From NCBI GenBank assembly GCA_037178855.1, contig JASJZC010000003.1:1612001-1676000 (forward strand): DNA of 64,000 bases, read 5' to 3'. Positions 43,975 through 54,379 of this stretch are shown piece after piece. The notes under the pieces are model-generated. The model was not told where the DNA came from. It was given only the letters and a program-made list of their open reading frames with translations, and ran no database searches. The stretch is from Oscheius sp. JU75 (taxonomy: Eukaryota > Nematoda > Chromadorea > Rhabditida > Rhabditidae). Within the stretch, counting starts at the first letter, position 1; the number at the start of each line of letters is the position of its first letter. Made by a program: the position numbers and the translations under genes.

Positions 43975-45360
43975 TTCCTTTTCAGTGTCTTTGCTCTTTG
44001 GAGAGAGTGGCTTGCCTTTGGCTGAAATGAAATTTGAATTTTTCGATGCAAGCTTGCTAAACTCCCCGCTTTCAAATATTTTGCCTCTCCGTCTCTGACC
44101 CAGATTTCCTCAGCCTATGCCGTATTCTCTCCTCTCCCACGCCGCCATATCATCCGAGAGGGAGCCCAATTGTCGGTTTAATTACCCAAGTTTGAGGTAT
44201 TCAAATGCTTCCGACCCTGCTAATGTAGAGGTTGAAAGAAATTTTGGAACAGCCTTTCCACTGGAAAGGCAACAAGACTCTATTCTCAACATTTTGATTC
44301 CCAAGTATCGGCTACGTATCAAAGCTCAATGATGTGAAATAACAATACCGCTTTCTGTAGAATGTTCATACTTATTCAAAATTTATTTTTAGCTTAGATT
44401 ATATCAAGCATAGGTTCTTGGGTGATCTTCTTCTTGGAATTGCTGTGCAGAACCGGAACAAGGTAAGAACTGTCACTGTCACCGGCTTCGTTAATCCAAA
44501 CCTTAGCTACCTGCTCGTGGTCCAGTGAAACTGGCTCGCACTTGCAATTGAAGATGCTCGACTACTACGAACATAATGAGGTTTTTCACAATGAGAGATC
44601 AGATTGGCGGGACGCCATTGGGCATATGAAATGGAATTTGGATGCTTCATAACTATGGGTTACAAAAATGGTAGGTTTTTTGTGCGAGCTACAATCTAGA
44701 TCCCTTAGCCAAAACGAGATTACCATAGTGAACTTCCTCGCTTCCTTGAATTCAAAATAAAGTAACTCTTCCTTCGTGGTCACTAAAGCAGCCTTTGTAA
44801 CTTTTGCCAAATAATTTCAAGTTGCCATCTCTAGTTTCTAGGCTTCTCAAGGGCAGATACAAAAAAGTCCCCAGCACACCCAAATACTCGTCGATCTGGA
44901 GAGTAGAAGATATACTAGAACATATCAAGAGTTTGAGCAGGAACAAGACTCTTTCACTAAAAGAACTCTCCATAAAAACTTTAATGCTCTGCGCTCTTTG
45001 TTCCCCAAAGCGAGTTTCAGAATTGGCAAAGTTCGACTCGGAGTATCTGACTAAGGAGGGTAACTCTTGGCTTTTCACAGTTCCGGGGATGACCAAAAAC
45101 CGTCGTGTAGGAAGGGTTACACATTCGACAGAAGGCTCTTTCTTCAAGGAAGTCCCCCGAACCTGCCCGAACAAGACTCTATAAGCGTATAGGACTGCAG
45201 AGTTCAGGGCTAACAATACTGAAATTTTTATTTCCTTTCGTGCCCCCCACAAACCTATGAACAGCATTTCGGTAGCTAGGTGGATTCGTTCGCTTTTATC
45301 AGCAGCAAGATTCATAGGAGCACACTCTACCTTGCTAAAAACTATAGTTTTGAAGTAAAA
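43975..45360 (+). mobile_element. DIRS/PAT-like retroelement fragment with tyrosine recombinase
   Basis: Contains the 160-bp core (44140-44285), the linker seen at 28370-28560, a short polymerase remnant to about 44640, then a tyrosine-recombinase region from 44804. Internally deleted relative to the 27925-29510 fragment, which keeps RNase H but not the recombinase. Confidence 0.7.
44804..45350 (+). pseudogene. tyrosine recombinase (DIRS-type) pseudogene
   Basis: The frame from 44804 reads YSSIWRVEDILEHIKSLSRN, TLSLKELSIKTLMLCALCSP and KRVSELAKFDSEYLTKEG, placing the first catalytic Arg in KRVSEL. After a shift near 45150 the sequence continues as RLYKRIGLQSSGLTILKFLF and ISVARWIRSLLSAARF then GAHSTL. 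The usual HxxR box would need Arg after HST, where Leu is found. Such recombinases integrate DIRS-like retroelements in place of a DDE integrase. Inactive here. Confidence 0.65.
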
Positions 45361-45369
45361 TCTAAAATA

Positions 45370-45580
45370 TGAAAGCGCAATGGTGTCTGTGGTTGACTCT
45401 GTGTGTTTGTTTGTCCGAGGCCATGAAGCAAAGATGGCAAGTCTAGAATTATTGGCAATTAGGTGCCAAGTCAGTTGTGTGCTGTAGAGGAGTCTCGCCC
45501 AATTTTTGGTAGCTCGACTAGAAACCTAATTAAAGTCCAAACGACTGCGAAGCAGCCGTAGGCTGCTGGTATCTATTATT
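45370..45580 (+). repeat. AAAGCGC dispersed repeat copy
   Basis: Begins gaaagcgcaatggtgtctgt, contains gtttgtttgtccgaggccat and tggtagctcgactagaaacc, ends gcagccgtaggctgctggta. Close relative of the 18102-18313 copy. Confidence 0.7.
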
Positions 45581-45589
45581 ACACATAAT

Positions 45590-45850
45590 ATGGACAAACA
45601 TGACTCTCCCTACCTATCCCTTAACTTTCGTAGAGCTGTTTTTTTAACTGATGAGTTACAGATCGTCAACGAAGACATCGGGAAGTGATTTGCGCTCCAG
45701 CTCGAAATGTCGTAGCGAGGATCGGAAGCCCAAGTTCCAGGCTCACAAGCGCGGAAAGTATGACACAAGGGGAAGAAGAAGTAACTCCCTTTCCTTTGGC
45801 CTTACCCTCTTTTTAACTTGCTCAGGGGCAGAGCACACTGTTGTTAATTC
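45590..45850 (+). repeat. DIRS-related segment
   Basis: Matches 29060-29240 (tatggacaaacatgactctc, cagatcgtcaacgaagacat, gctcaggggcagag), with about 90 bp in the middle absent from that copy, encoding a basic stretch KFQAHKRGKYDTRGRRS that could be Gag-like. Confidence 0.55.
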
Positions 45851-45974
45851 TGCCAGAAAAAATCGTCAAATTTCACTTCTTTCGTCTTTTCTTCCTCCTC
45901 TCGGTCTAGATCTCAACAGAGAAACTGAGGAGTTCTTTTTTGCACCAAAAGTTTGGTGCGGATTTGGATGTCGA

Positions 45975-46330
45975 GTAGTCGTAGCAACGTTTGTCTATAT
46001 TATGAGTATCCATATATCCAAAGTATTCAGATAATGGTCCAATGCGTCATCATCTGCTTCCTGAACCTCATCGGTTCTTTTCTGTACGCTTTCATGCAGT
46101 TCTTCGTCATTCCGGAATATATCATCTTGACTGGTCACCTCACCTGACTTGTGATCAATATTTGTTTCACCGGAGGCAGCAAGTAGAAAATAGTCAATGG
46201 GTTTGCTGAATGGTTCAAAAATTTAGACATACCTGTGGTCGTCTACATAGCAATCAAGGCGACTCTTCGTGGCGATGTCGTCAAAATGTTTCGGAGCAAT
46301 ACTCGTGTTGGGTTCAACAGCAATAGTGGT
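45975..46330 (+). pseudogene. 7TM chemoreceptor-like fragment (nematode srx/srt style)
   Basis: The frame from about 46030 reads VQCVIICFLNLIGSFLYAFM, then FFVIPEYIILTGHLT, and hits TGA where related receptors have Trp (GHxxW). After it, LVINICFTGG continues in frame. A downstream segment after tttag at 46228 gives PVVVYIAIKATLRGDVVKMF, like the TM7 and C-terminal tail of rhodopsin-type receptors. The earlier TM exons are not recognisable. Family placement is by motif impression only. Confidence 0.4.
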
Positions 46331-46554
46331 GCGGGACAGAACGGGACTCAGAAAGTCAGCACCACCTACCGTGATATTCGAGTGTTTGATGAAAGTCTTG
46401 ACGAGACAGAGAAACAGAGAAACATAGCTTACCCAGATGATTGCGTTCATTCAATGTTTCTAGTCTCTCTATCTCTCTGTATCTCTGTGTTTCTATCTCC
46501 TCCGCCTCCGCGTCTCTCTGTCTCTCTGTTCCTGACTCATTCTATCCTTTCCAG

Positions 46555-46740
46555 CCGCCTTCCTGATCCCCTACATCTTCTTCGGCATCCCCGTTATCTT
46601 TCTGGAGTTCTACATCGGCCAGTACAGTTGCGTCGCCCTGACACAAAGTTTCTACCGTCTCGCGCCGGCCTTGATGTATTTGGCTACTTCATGGCCGTCG
46701 GCTCCTTCGAGACAAAAAGATAGAAAGACTAAGATACAAA
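46555..46740 (+). pseudogene. SLC6 neurotransmitter transporter fragment
   Basis: After acceptor ttccag the frame reads AFLIPYIFFGIPVIFLEFYI then GQYS, the conserved TM2 of sodium-dependent SLC6 transporters (LIPY...GIP.FFLE...GQY). A one-base shift follows LAPAL; the next frame gives DVFGYFMAVGSF. The exon is GC-rich relative to its surroundings. No other SLC6 exons are seen, so it is a displaced exon or pseudogene. Confidence 0.6.
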
Positions 46741-46982
46741 GGGACAACATACGCCTTTTATGCGCAAGCAAACAAATTAGGACCAGCTCTAGTTACCAAA
46801 GGAATGAAAGGGAGAGTAAATTGTCCTGTCCCAGTCACCATGGCAAAATACACTTTCTTCGTCTGGCTCTAAACAGTTGGTGGATTCACTTGTCTGTCTT
46901 ACTCTTATCGCTAGGAGAAATTGCGTTGGACAATAATTAATGACCACACGGATACAATGATGATTTTTATATGAAGCCCAAT

Positions 46983-48944
46983 TCAACAGGATTCTTTATT
47001 TTCACTCTTGTTAATAGCTCCATGTTGAAGGAGAAGGTTGACCATGTATACATGACCTTCTTGGGCAGCAAGGTGTAAAGGAGTCCAACCATCTTTACTC
47101 TTTGAAGAGACCGATGCTCCGGCGCCAAGAAGCACTTCCACTACTTGATTGTGCCCATTTTGAGCAGCAATGTGAAGAGGAGTATTGTCGAGCACAGTGG
47201 CTGCGTCGATCGGCGCGCGATACTTGAGCAGGATTCTGGCACTCTCAGTGTGATTTTTTTCTGCAGCAAGATGCAAAGGAGTGGATTTATCCTCTGCCTT
47301 TTTGCCATTTACATCTACTCCTTTCTCAATCAGCGATTGAGCCAGTTTCTCATCTCCCTGACGAACGGCAATGTGAAGATTTTTAATATCGGAAATAGTG
47401 ACCTTGCTGTCATCCTTTGTGTCCTCTTTCTTCGCATCGTCTGTCTCATTGACTACCTCCAGCTGCAGGAACTCTACTACTGGCGTTTCCTCAGATGGTA
47501 GCTGTGGATATCGAATCGAAGCATGGTCACCGCTCTTAAAACGTTTTCTGGGATCAATTTCCTAAGCAGATTCACCTTATCCACGCCTTTCACATAAACT
47601 TCAAAAGCCTGTTGGACTTCTTGAGATTCAGCGCTGATGAATTCCTTTAGCACAGGCCATTCCTTTTGTTTAATCAAGAGATCGACAACTGCTCGTCGAG
47701 GGGCAGGAAGGAGATCACGGAAGTTGGTGTGTTCCTGAAAAGGGGCAACTATCAAGCAAAAAGTTGAGTAACCTTTTTAGACCTATGTACCAACGCTTTT
47801 CAGGCAATGTTACGATAAGAAACCTTTTTTTCCAAAAATATGATACATACCATGGCAATTCTCGGCGTCTTCATTTTTTCGTGTAGAATAGGAGTCAGTG
47901 TTTTGACGTGGTTGATCAGTCTGAAACCATGGCATTGCAAACTCTATCTCTCAGTCTTCCTGTCTCCTTGTCTCTTTGTCCCTCTGCTGTCTCTGACCTT
48001 TTGTATTCCTCGAGTAAACGTTGTGATAACGGCTCTGATCTCCAGGGTTGGTGGCTAAGTAGCACAGATAAAGAAAGCAGTCGTTTTCAAAGCAGAATAT
48101 ATTTTCTCTAGACTTATAGTTTCTTGTCAGGAGCTGCAATCTACCTTATGGTCGGAAATTCCACTCCGACTGTTCCCTCTAATTTTAGAAGAAAGTCTCT
48201 CAGAATGGTAAGAGTGGCAGCTGGTTGAAAAGAATGAGCTCGGGTGTTGGTAAAGCAGTAGACGATGTTTTTTTACAAGGGCTTTTCCTTCAGTTCTCAG
48301 GAAAGTACGAAGCTGTGCATGAAGTCGCGTCTCATCCGGCTTCAGAACAATACAGATAGCATGGATTGGTCTAGAAATTACTGGTCAGAAATTTCAGATG
48401 ACCCACTTCTTATTCTTTTCTCTTTGTAGCAGAGACTGAGAGCCAAAACCAGGGCTGTCATAGAAGATCAGCTCTTCCGCGCCATTAAAATCAATAGAGT
48501 AGACAGAGCTACTCTGGAATCATATGTTTTAAATTGAACTATGTAGTAGTAGGGACAAATAGACTGAGACAGAGTGTAGAGAGAGACAGATAGACAGGAA
48601 GATAGAGAAACAGAGAGACAGCTGAACTAATTCACGTGAGTATGAGTCAATCCATATAGTTCAACAACCTCCTCTTTCACTCCACTAGCGGAGCCACTCA
48701 TGTAGACAGTCTCTCTTACATCCTGCAACCACTTGTAAAAACATATGGAACAACTTACAGCAGAACTGTATGTGAAACCAGCATCGGCCAGAACCACCGG
48801 CCCACCTTCTATGGCCTCGTCCAGAGTGGCATATCGTGAATAGTTGGCGAAGCTGTTTATCAGGGTAGTCTTTCCAGTACCTGTCTCTCCAATGGGAAGC
48901 AGGAAAAATGTTTCTTTGGCTTGGGAAGGTGGTGTGTCAGTCAT
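46983..48944 (-). CDS. P-loop GTPase plus ankyrin-repeat protein, copy 2
   Basis: N-terminal exon 48944-48759 (MTDTPPSQAKETFFLLPIGE, P-loop GETGTGKTTLINSFANYSR). A 36-nt GT..AG intron is followed by exon 48722-48636 (ETVYMSGSASGVKEEVVEL). A helical segment follows a ttttcag acceptor near 47737 (NFRDLLPAPRRAVVDLLIKQ, FISAESQEVQQAFEVYVKG). About 47560 the frame changes; removing gtgaatctgcttag (14 nt) would restore it. Ankyrin repeats then run to the stop at 46983 (TPLHLAAEKNHTESARILLK, NTPLHIAAQNGHNQVVEVLL, DGWTPLHLAAQEGHVYMVNL). P-loop NTPases of this GETGxGKST..N..NY type are widespread and poorly characterised. Intact apart from the join in question. Confidence 0.65.
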
Positions 48945-48959
48945 CACTGAAACGGAATT

Positions 48960-49430
48960 ATGAGAGCTTTTTTGGTTCGGGTCCAAAGTAATGGCAGCAA
49001 GAGACGGAAAAAGTATAAATATTTACAGTTACAATTGGACTGAACTCATTCAAAAAGCAAAAAACAATCAAAGAAGAAATGACGCCAAAGAAGACCTCAA
49101 GTTCTGCAAACCCAAAAGGAGGGACAAACCTCTTTGTGAGTAGAGTTGGCGGAAAGCAGATAAGAGAAATGTTATGGGCAAGGAGAGAGCTCCCAAATAG
49201 AAGAGACATTTGTCTTATTGATCAACTAGGGCTGTGCGGAGTTGATAATTTCTCAATGGCGAGAAACTGTCAGCCCGGGACAGCTGACTTTGGTGAAAAT
49301 ATGAGATGCAAGTTCGCTCGCGTCTCCAGATCCACATTCCAAATTTTGAGTATTGAAGATGTCGGAAACCCAAGTTCCGATCCCTTTGAAGAAATTGCCA
49401 ATGTCTTAGAAGACGTCGGCCTATAATAAT
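48960..49430 (+). other. 5' flank of the GTPase-ankyrin gene, with an open plus-strand frame
   Basis: Part of the direct duplication (partner about 17950-18550). A plus-strand frame at 49079-49426 is open for 115 codons (MTPKKTSSSANPKGG ... SSDPFEEIANVLEDVGL), but the paralogous block does not conserve it, so I do not call it a gene. Confidence 0.35.
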
Positions 49431-49740
49431 TACTCTCACTGTCTCTGTATTTCTATCTCCATCTTTGTCTCTCTATCACCCACCTGACAAGGAGGAATTG
49501 ATACTAGACAGACATAAGAGAAAGACAGACAAGGGCATTCACAAACTGTTTAGAGCCAGACGAGATAGAAAGAGTTCACCCAAATGAAATTTTGTTCTGA
49601 CTAGCTCCCCGTTTAGCTCCCCGTTTTCAGTACGAAGGATAACAACAATCCAGTTTTTCCAGTGTGGGTTGGGAGAATGAACACAAATCATAGACAGAGG
49701 TAAACAAGTGCGCAATCGGTAACAGTCGGGAAAGGTCCAT

Positions 49741-50391
49741 TCATTCATCGGGTTCAATTTTCACCAAATAAAGCCCTATTTCTCGCTTGACTTCTTGGGA
49801 AGCGGTTGAATGAACGAAGACTCCATTGAAGATGTTCATGGTGGGGTGAAACAACTCCTTCTCGTCCTGTAGTTCCCGAAGGAGATAGAAGAGATTGTTC
49901 TCGAACTGAGGGATCGAAAAGGCTTCTTTGACTTGTGTCACGTAGTGACAGCAGCGGGATAGGGGAAGTAGACAGACGGCTAGGACGTCTTGAAGACTGG
50001 ACATGGGGATTTGACGTCTCTAAAACGGCGACAGTGAGCGCTCACTTACCATGTGTCTATAGATCGCGTGACAAACTATTGTCGCGAGATCCTTGCCCAA
50101 ATGAGCCCATCCCCGCAAAATCGTTCTATCATTTCTTGTCAATATATCGAAAATCTGCAGCGACGGTGTCGAAGCGGGGGTTAAACGTTCCTTGATAATC
50201 CTGATATACTGACCAAGAGCCCATTCCCAGTTGACATAATATCTGTGAGGCATCGGAGCACCGAATAACAGAGAGTGGTTTTACGAAATGTAGAGAACAA
50301 CATTCGGAGCTTCTGGAGAGCACTGATCTTTGAAGAAGAAATGTTCGAAGACTTGGTCGAATTTATTGGTGGAATATAAAAAAACTTCCAT
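49741..50391 (-). CDS. unknown protein (192 residues)
   Basis: Three exons with closed phases: 50391-50285, 50242-50050 and 50019-49741 (579 nt). It starts MEVFLYSTNKFDQVFEHFFF; the first intron is only 42 nt. The middle reads YYVNWEWALGQYIRIIKERL and GWAHLGKDLATIVCHAIYRH, the end FENNLFYLLRELQDEKELFH and REIGLYLVKIEPDE. No TM segment or known motif. Same strand as the zinc-ribbon gene just upstream (stop at 50419, only 28 bp away), so co-transcription is possible. Confidence 0.7.
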
Positions 50392-50418
50392 GCATGGCTA
50401 AAAAAAACATGACACAGG

Positions 50419-52019
50419 TTAGGCGTACTCGATGATCTGATTCTGATGGCGGCAGATAGGACATCGGAAGAAGGCCGTGGGCAGATTGTAGCGATTTGTC
50501 GGGTTCTGCGAATAGCTGATCCGGGCACGCATGTCGCTGTAGGGGAGGAAGAAGCGCATGTTGCACTTTTCACAGCTCGCGCTCTCCATATTACCGCGTT
50601 TCGCGGCATTGGCCACGGACTGCTGATTTCTGAAATCGGGAGAAATAGGACAATATCTGTCACTGTCTCTCTCTGCCTTCATCCATACACTGTTAGACTC
50701 TGTCTGTCTCTGCCAGCTTCAGTCGCTGTCAGCCTCTATCATTATCATTGTCTGTCTGTCACTATTACTGTATCTCTCTTACACCCTCTGGCACTGCCAG
50801 TCGCAGACTCTATCTAGGTTACCTGTCTCTCTCCAATCCCTTACCTATATTTCACACTATCGATTCGCTGAGCAGCATAATGCATTCGAACAGCTGCACA
50901 CGGTCCATTTTTCGTCGGCGGAACGGGCCTGAAAGGATCCGGCGCGTAGTAGAGCTCTCCGTCATTCAGAATCGGCTGGCTTTCGCTCTTGTAGGTCCAT
51001 CGACGACTCGGCTCCACGTAGCAACTGAAATTTTTCGATACTTCGTGCCAAAAATTACAACAAGTTACCGAGGATAAGTCTTTCTGGGGTCTTTTAGCAT
51101 CTTCCTGCTACTCAAAGCGGGCATTCTGATGCTGTTGTAGGGGAGCTTGGGCTGTGGGAGACCCTGTAAAGCTAGTTTTTCTAAGGTGGGAATCGAACCT
51201 AGGACATTTTCCTTCGTATTCAAGACACTTACCGACTGCCATAAAGAGCGGTGCGACTTTCCAACGCATATCGCTGTCGTAAGAGGTCCGACTAGGAAGA
51301 AAAAGGCCATGGGTTCGATCCCTCTACCGTTGCAAAATTTTCAGTATTTAACAAAAAGGCTCCGGAAAGTTCGGATTGTCATATAGTCTGTTCAAGAAAA
51401 TGGAAGCATTTTTCAAATGGGACCGCCGAAGAATGTCGGCTGGGCACCAACTTATTCAATGCAATGCAAACGTTCGATACGCAGGCAAGAAAATGCGTGC
51501 CGCGCAATCAAACTACTTTTTTCTTAAATAGACTACAAAAACAGCGGTAGCAATTCAAATTTACAGCTTTCAAGTCGTTAGCAAGCAACACCAATTTCAA
51601 GCAATTCATACTTGTTCGATAGCCATGACTGAGTTGTCCTCATCCTCTATTTCATCCTCATAGCTGTAGGACTGACTCGGATGGATGACCTCTTCTTCGA
51701 GGATCTCGATCCCGTCATCTTCCTCCACAATCTCCTGCAACTAAAATAAGTCCAAAACTGCGAGGAAATACTACCTCGTGAGCCTCTTCGCCCGCGAAAT
51801 GACTCAAAATTGGAGGGCTCGCACTGTCGTCGTCGATGTCAATAGCAGCGTGTTCCGGGGGACTAAAAATGGGGATTCTCTAAAATAAAAAAAAAGTCGA
51901 GAAACAGACCCAACTGGTTGATTTTTCTGGCGAGGAGGGGTTTCGTAAGGGCCTATTTGGAAGCGAATGTGCCTGTAGACCACATTTCTCCTGCTGGGGC
52001 CGGGCTCTTGGTCCTCCAT
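50419..52019 (-). CDS. acidic protein with C-terminal zinc ribbon (unknown)
   Basis: Exons 52019-51915 (MEDQEPGPSRRNVVYRHIRF), 51879-51775, 51740-51612 (acidic, EEDDGIEILEEEVIHPSQSY), 51024-50845 (CYVEPSRRWTYKSESQPILN, YYAPDPFRPVPPTKNGPCAA) and 50629-50419 (SCEKCNMRFFLPYSDM, AFFRCPICRHQNQIIEYA). The CxxC...CxxC pair is about 34 residues apart, like a zinc ribbon. The junction between 51612 and 51024 does not close phase, so a small exon in the 590-bp intron may be missing. That intron also holds tRNA-like repeats. Function unknown. Confidence 0.65.
51155..51335. repeat. two tRNA-derived SINE-like copies
   Basis: Minus-strand copy at about 51268-51165 (B-box ggttcgattcc, preceded by tatggcagtcggtaagtgtc). 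Plus-strand copy at about 51276-51335 (aggtccgactagg, B-box gggttcgatccc). Both are imperfect for tRNA folding. Confidence 0.6.
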
Positions 52020-52806
52020 TCTGAAAACTTTGCTATTTGGATAGAAAAATAGGGTAATATGAGAGACGAGTCATTCAATTAGCATCCCTACAGCTAGAGG
52101 AAGAAGAAGAGGGAACATTTACACACTGTATCTAATAAATAAAGTTAGAATCTCTGAAAATGTGTGAATTACGTCAGAAAACCCGATTTTGCCTGTATTC
52201 GTAAAAGCGCGCTAAAAATTCAAACGAAAGGAGCCCTGCCGAACTATTACCGAAGTCCCCTATGCTGTCGGTCCTGTGCACAAAAAGAGTCTTTTCCGAG
52301 TCAAGATGATACCTTTGAACTTTTTGATGTTCTACAAAGTTGTATCCTTTATTCCGCTCCACGTTGAAGAATATTGGGCAGTTAAAAAAACGTCGTCTTA
52401 ACCAAGAAATCTAGGTTTTAGATACGTTGAATTCTTAGACATGCCGCCTTACTTGATCCTTTTTAATCTCCATGCTACATAAATGCCCAAATTGGGCTAA
52501 AATGAAAACAGGGCTTTTTTTGGCTCTAGTCGACTACGAAACCTCGAATACAAATACCTATTCCGCTTGTGTTCGTACGCGAAACATATTCACAAGAATT
52601 CACGCGCTAAATACGCAATAAAGAATACACAAAATGGTTCAAAAAACCACACCAATAAACTAAAACTGTAGAGAATAGCCGTAATTTATTGAGATGTCAC
52701 ACACACATTTATGGCCTACGCAACCGTAGGAAGGATTACATACAATGTTTTGGGGGCTGAAAATATGTAAAATGTCTACAGAATACAATTGAACACGTCC
52801 GGGGAA
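52020..52806. other. intergenic, no gene recognised
   Basis: Divergent upstream of the zinc-ribbon gene and downstream of the MYND gene. The tail end near 52680-52780 should be the 3' UTR of the latter. No coding exon is supported. Confidence 0.4.
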
Positions 52807-54200
52807 TTACTGCGAGGGGCCGGCGGCGCCATTTGATGGTCCACTGGATCCGGGAGCCCCGGCTCCGCCGGCATTCGCCCCGCCGCCCTGCTTCTTCCTA
52901 CGACAGTATTTGCGATGGGCCGTCCAGTGGCCCTGCTGGCACTCGATACTACAGTAGGCCGTGTTCCAGCAGCAGTGATAGATGGCCTCGTTCTCGCACT
53001 GGAAACACCACTGCTTCTTTTTGGCGCTAGCGATTTCGCGACGGTGACGGTCGCCGATCTTGGCCACCTCGAGACGCAGAGTTTCCCGGTACTTGGCGTC
53101 GAGATCCATCCTGGAAGTTGAGGGTTTTTAATAAGAACAACGTTGGCTATCACTCCATAGAGGCAAGTATGGTAAGAAAAACCTGTTAAAATTCTCCCCT
53201 GGAAGCCCTTTCCTACCTTTTTCTTCTCAAAATAGATGGCTCAAAAAGTTTGTCACCCACGGAACTCGAGTCGTCTGGCTCTTATCAATACACTAACTGA
53301 TTCGCTGAAACCTTGGAGGACTGTAACTTTGCTCGGAAACCAGAAATCCCTAAACATAATATCATATTCCCAATCAGATCAAAAAGCTGGTACGTTACAA
53401 AAATTTATGACAAAAAGCGGTATCGAACTCCTGGGCTAAACTCATGTTTTGTCCAGCATATTTAGTATCAAAATGATGCTCACAGTCCACTGCATTGGAA
53501 TAAGGCTTCAGAAAGACTGACTTGCTCTTTACAGGATTCTGCGCGTGCAAATACTTCAAAATTCCTTTTAGGACATTCGATCTAATGGTTACACTATTTT
53601 ACGAAGCATTAGCTCCTGAGTTCGAGTCCCGGCCATTGAGAACCGTTCTAAAATCACTTTTCTAGCTTTGGTCTATTGGACAGTTTACGAATCAATAGTT
53701 ATCCATAGATTCAAAAAGAAGTCCCACCTGGTAGTGTCGAGTTCTTCTTTGAACTGCGTCAAGAGCTCCGTGCGTATTTTCTGCTGATCGCTGAGGAATT
53801 CTTGATGAAGTTTCTCCGTCATCTCTACCAGCATCTTTTCTCGCGAGTCCTTCAGCGATTCGAGCCAATACTTTTGCAGATCGACCATCGATTGCCGGGT
53901 TCGCTCGTCCAGGTCCTCGCCAATGTACTGGAATTTAAAAAGTCACGTGTATATGCGTCAAAAAAGGTTTTGTCATTCTTAGTCAAGCGACAAGAGCGCT
54001 CGTTTACGAAACTAAAGGCCCTGGGTTCGAGGGAAATCTTTTTTCTTCGTATTTGTGAGTGCTTTGCGCCTAATCAACTGCAGTTAGGCAGCATATTATT
54101 TACATACCTGATCGATCTGATGAACCCCGTCGTCTTGCATCACATGGTGCGGCTCCTGCATCATTAGATCGCCCGACGGCCCGTGATCGTGGTTCATCAT
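52807..54200 (-). CDS. MYND-finger protein of the ZMYND8/ZMYND11 C-terminal type
   Basis: Exons 54200-54108, 53927-53728 and 53110-52807 (597 nt, phases closed). It starts [20 protein letters not shown], though an acceptor just upstream (tttttag) means that further 5' exons could exist. The central coiled-coil-like helix ([40 protein letters not shown]) leads into the MYND zinc finger [20 protein letters not shown] and [21 protein letters not shown] Gly/Ala/Pro-rich tail ends SNGAAGPSQ. In ZMYND8, ZMYND11 and nematode relatives this finger binds PxLxP-type peptides of corepressors. The PHD-bromo-PWWP part is not in these exons. Confidence 0.85.
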
Positions 54201-54370
54201 TTTGACCTAAAAATATAGACTTGTCTAGTGGTTAGAGCACTTGTTTAGGAAGGTTCAAATTCGGGCCACGGAGAAATGATTAAAAATCACTTTTCTAGCT
54301 TCGGTCTAGTAGCTAAAACGCTTGTTTACGGAGCTAAACATCCCGGGTTCGAATCCTGGTCACGGAGACC
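53415..54370. repeat. cluster of tRNA-derived SINE-like copies
   Basis: B-box-like motifs at 53421-53437 (minus, gagttcgatacc), 53619-53635 (gagttcgagtccc), 54020-54032 (gggttcgag), 54256-54266 (degenerate) and 54345-54357 (gggttcgaatcct). A-box-like motifs include ctagtggttagagcac (54218) and ctaatggttacact (53582). The trailer aaaatcacttttctagcttc follows at least two heads (53650, 54285). This shared tail shows a SINE family rather than true tRNA genes. Confidence 0.65.
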
Positions 54371-54379
54371 CACATCGTA

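Noticed and set aside
49079..49426. 115-codon plus-strand ORF
   Set aside because: It is not conserved in the duplicate block near 18360-18550 and overlaps the 5' flank of the minus-strand GTPase gene.
51155..51335. Functional tRNA genes
   Set aside because: Box motifs are present but acceptor and anticodon stems do not pair well, and several copies share a non-tRNA trailer.
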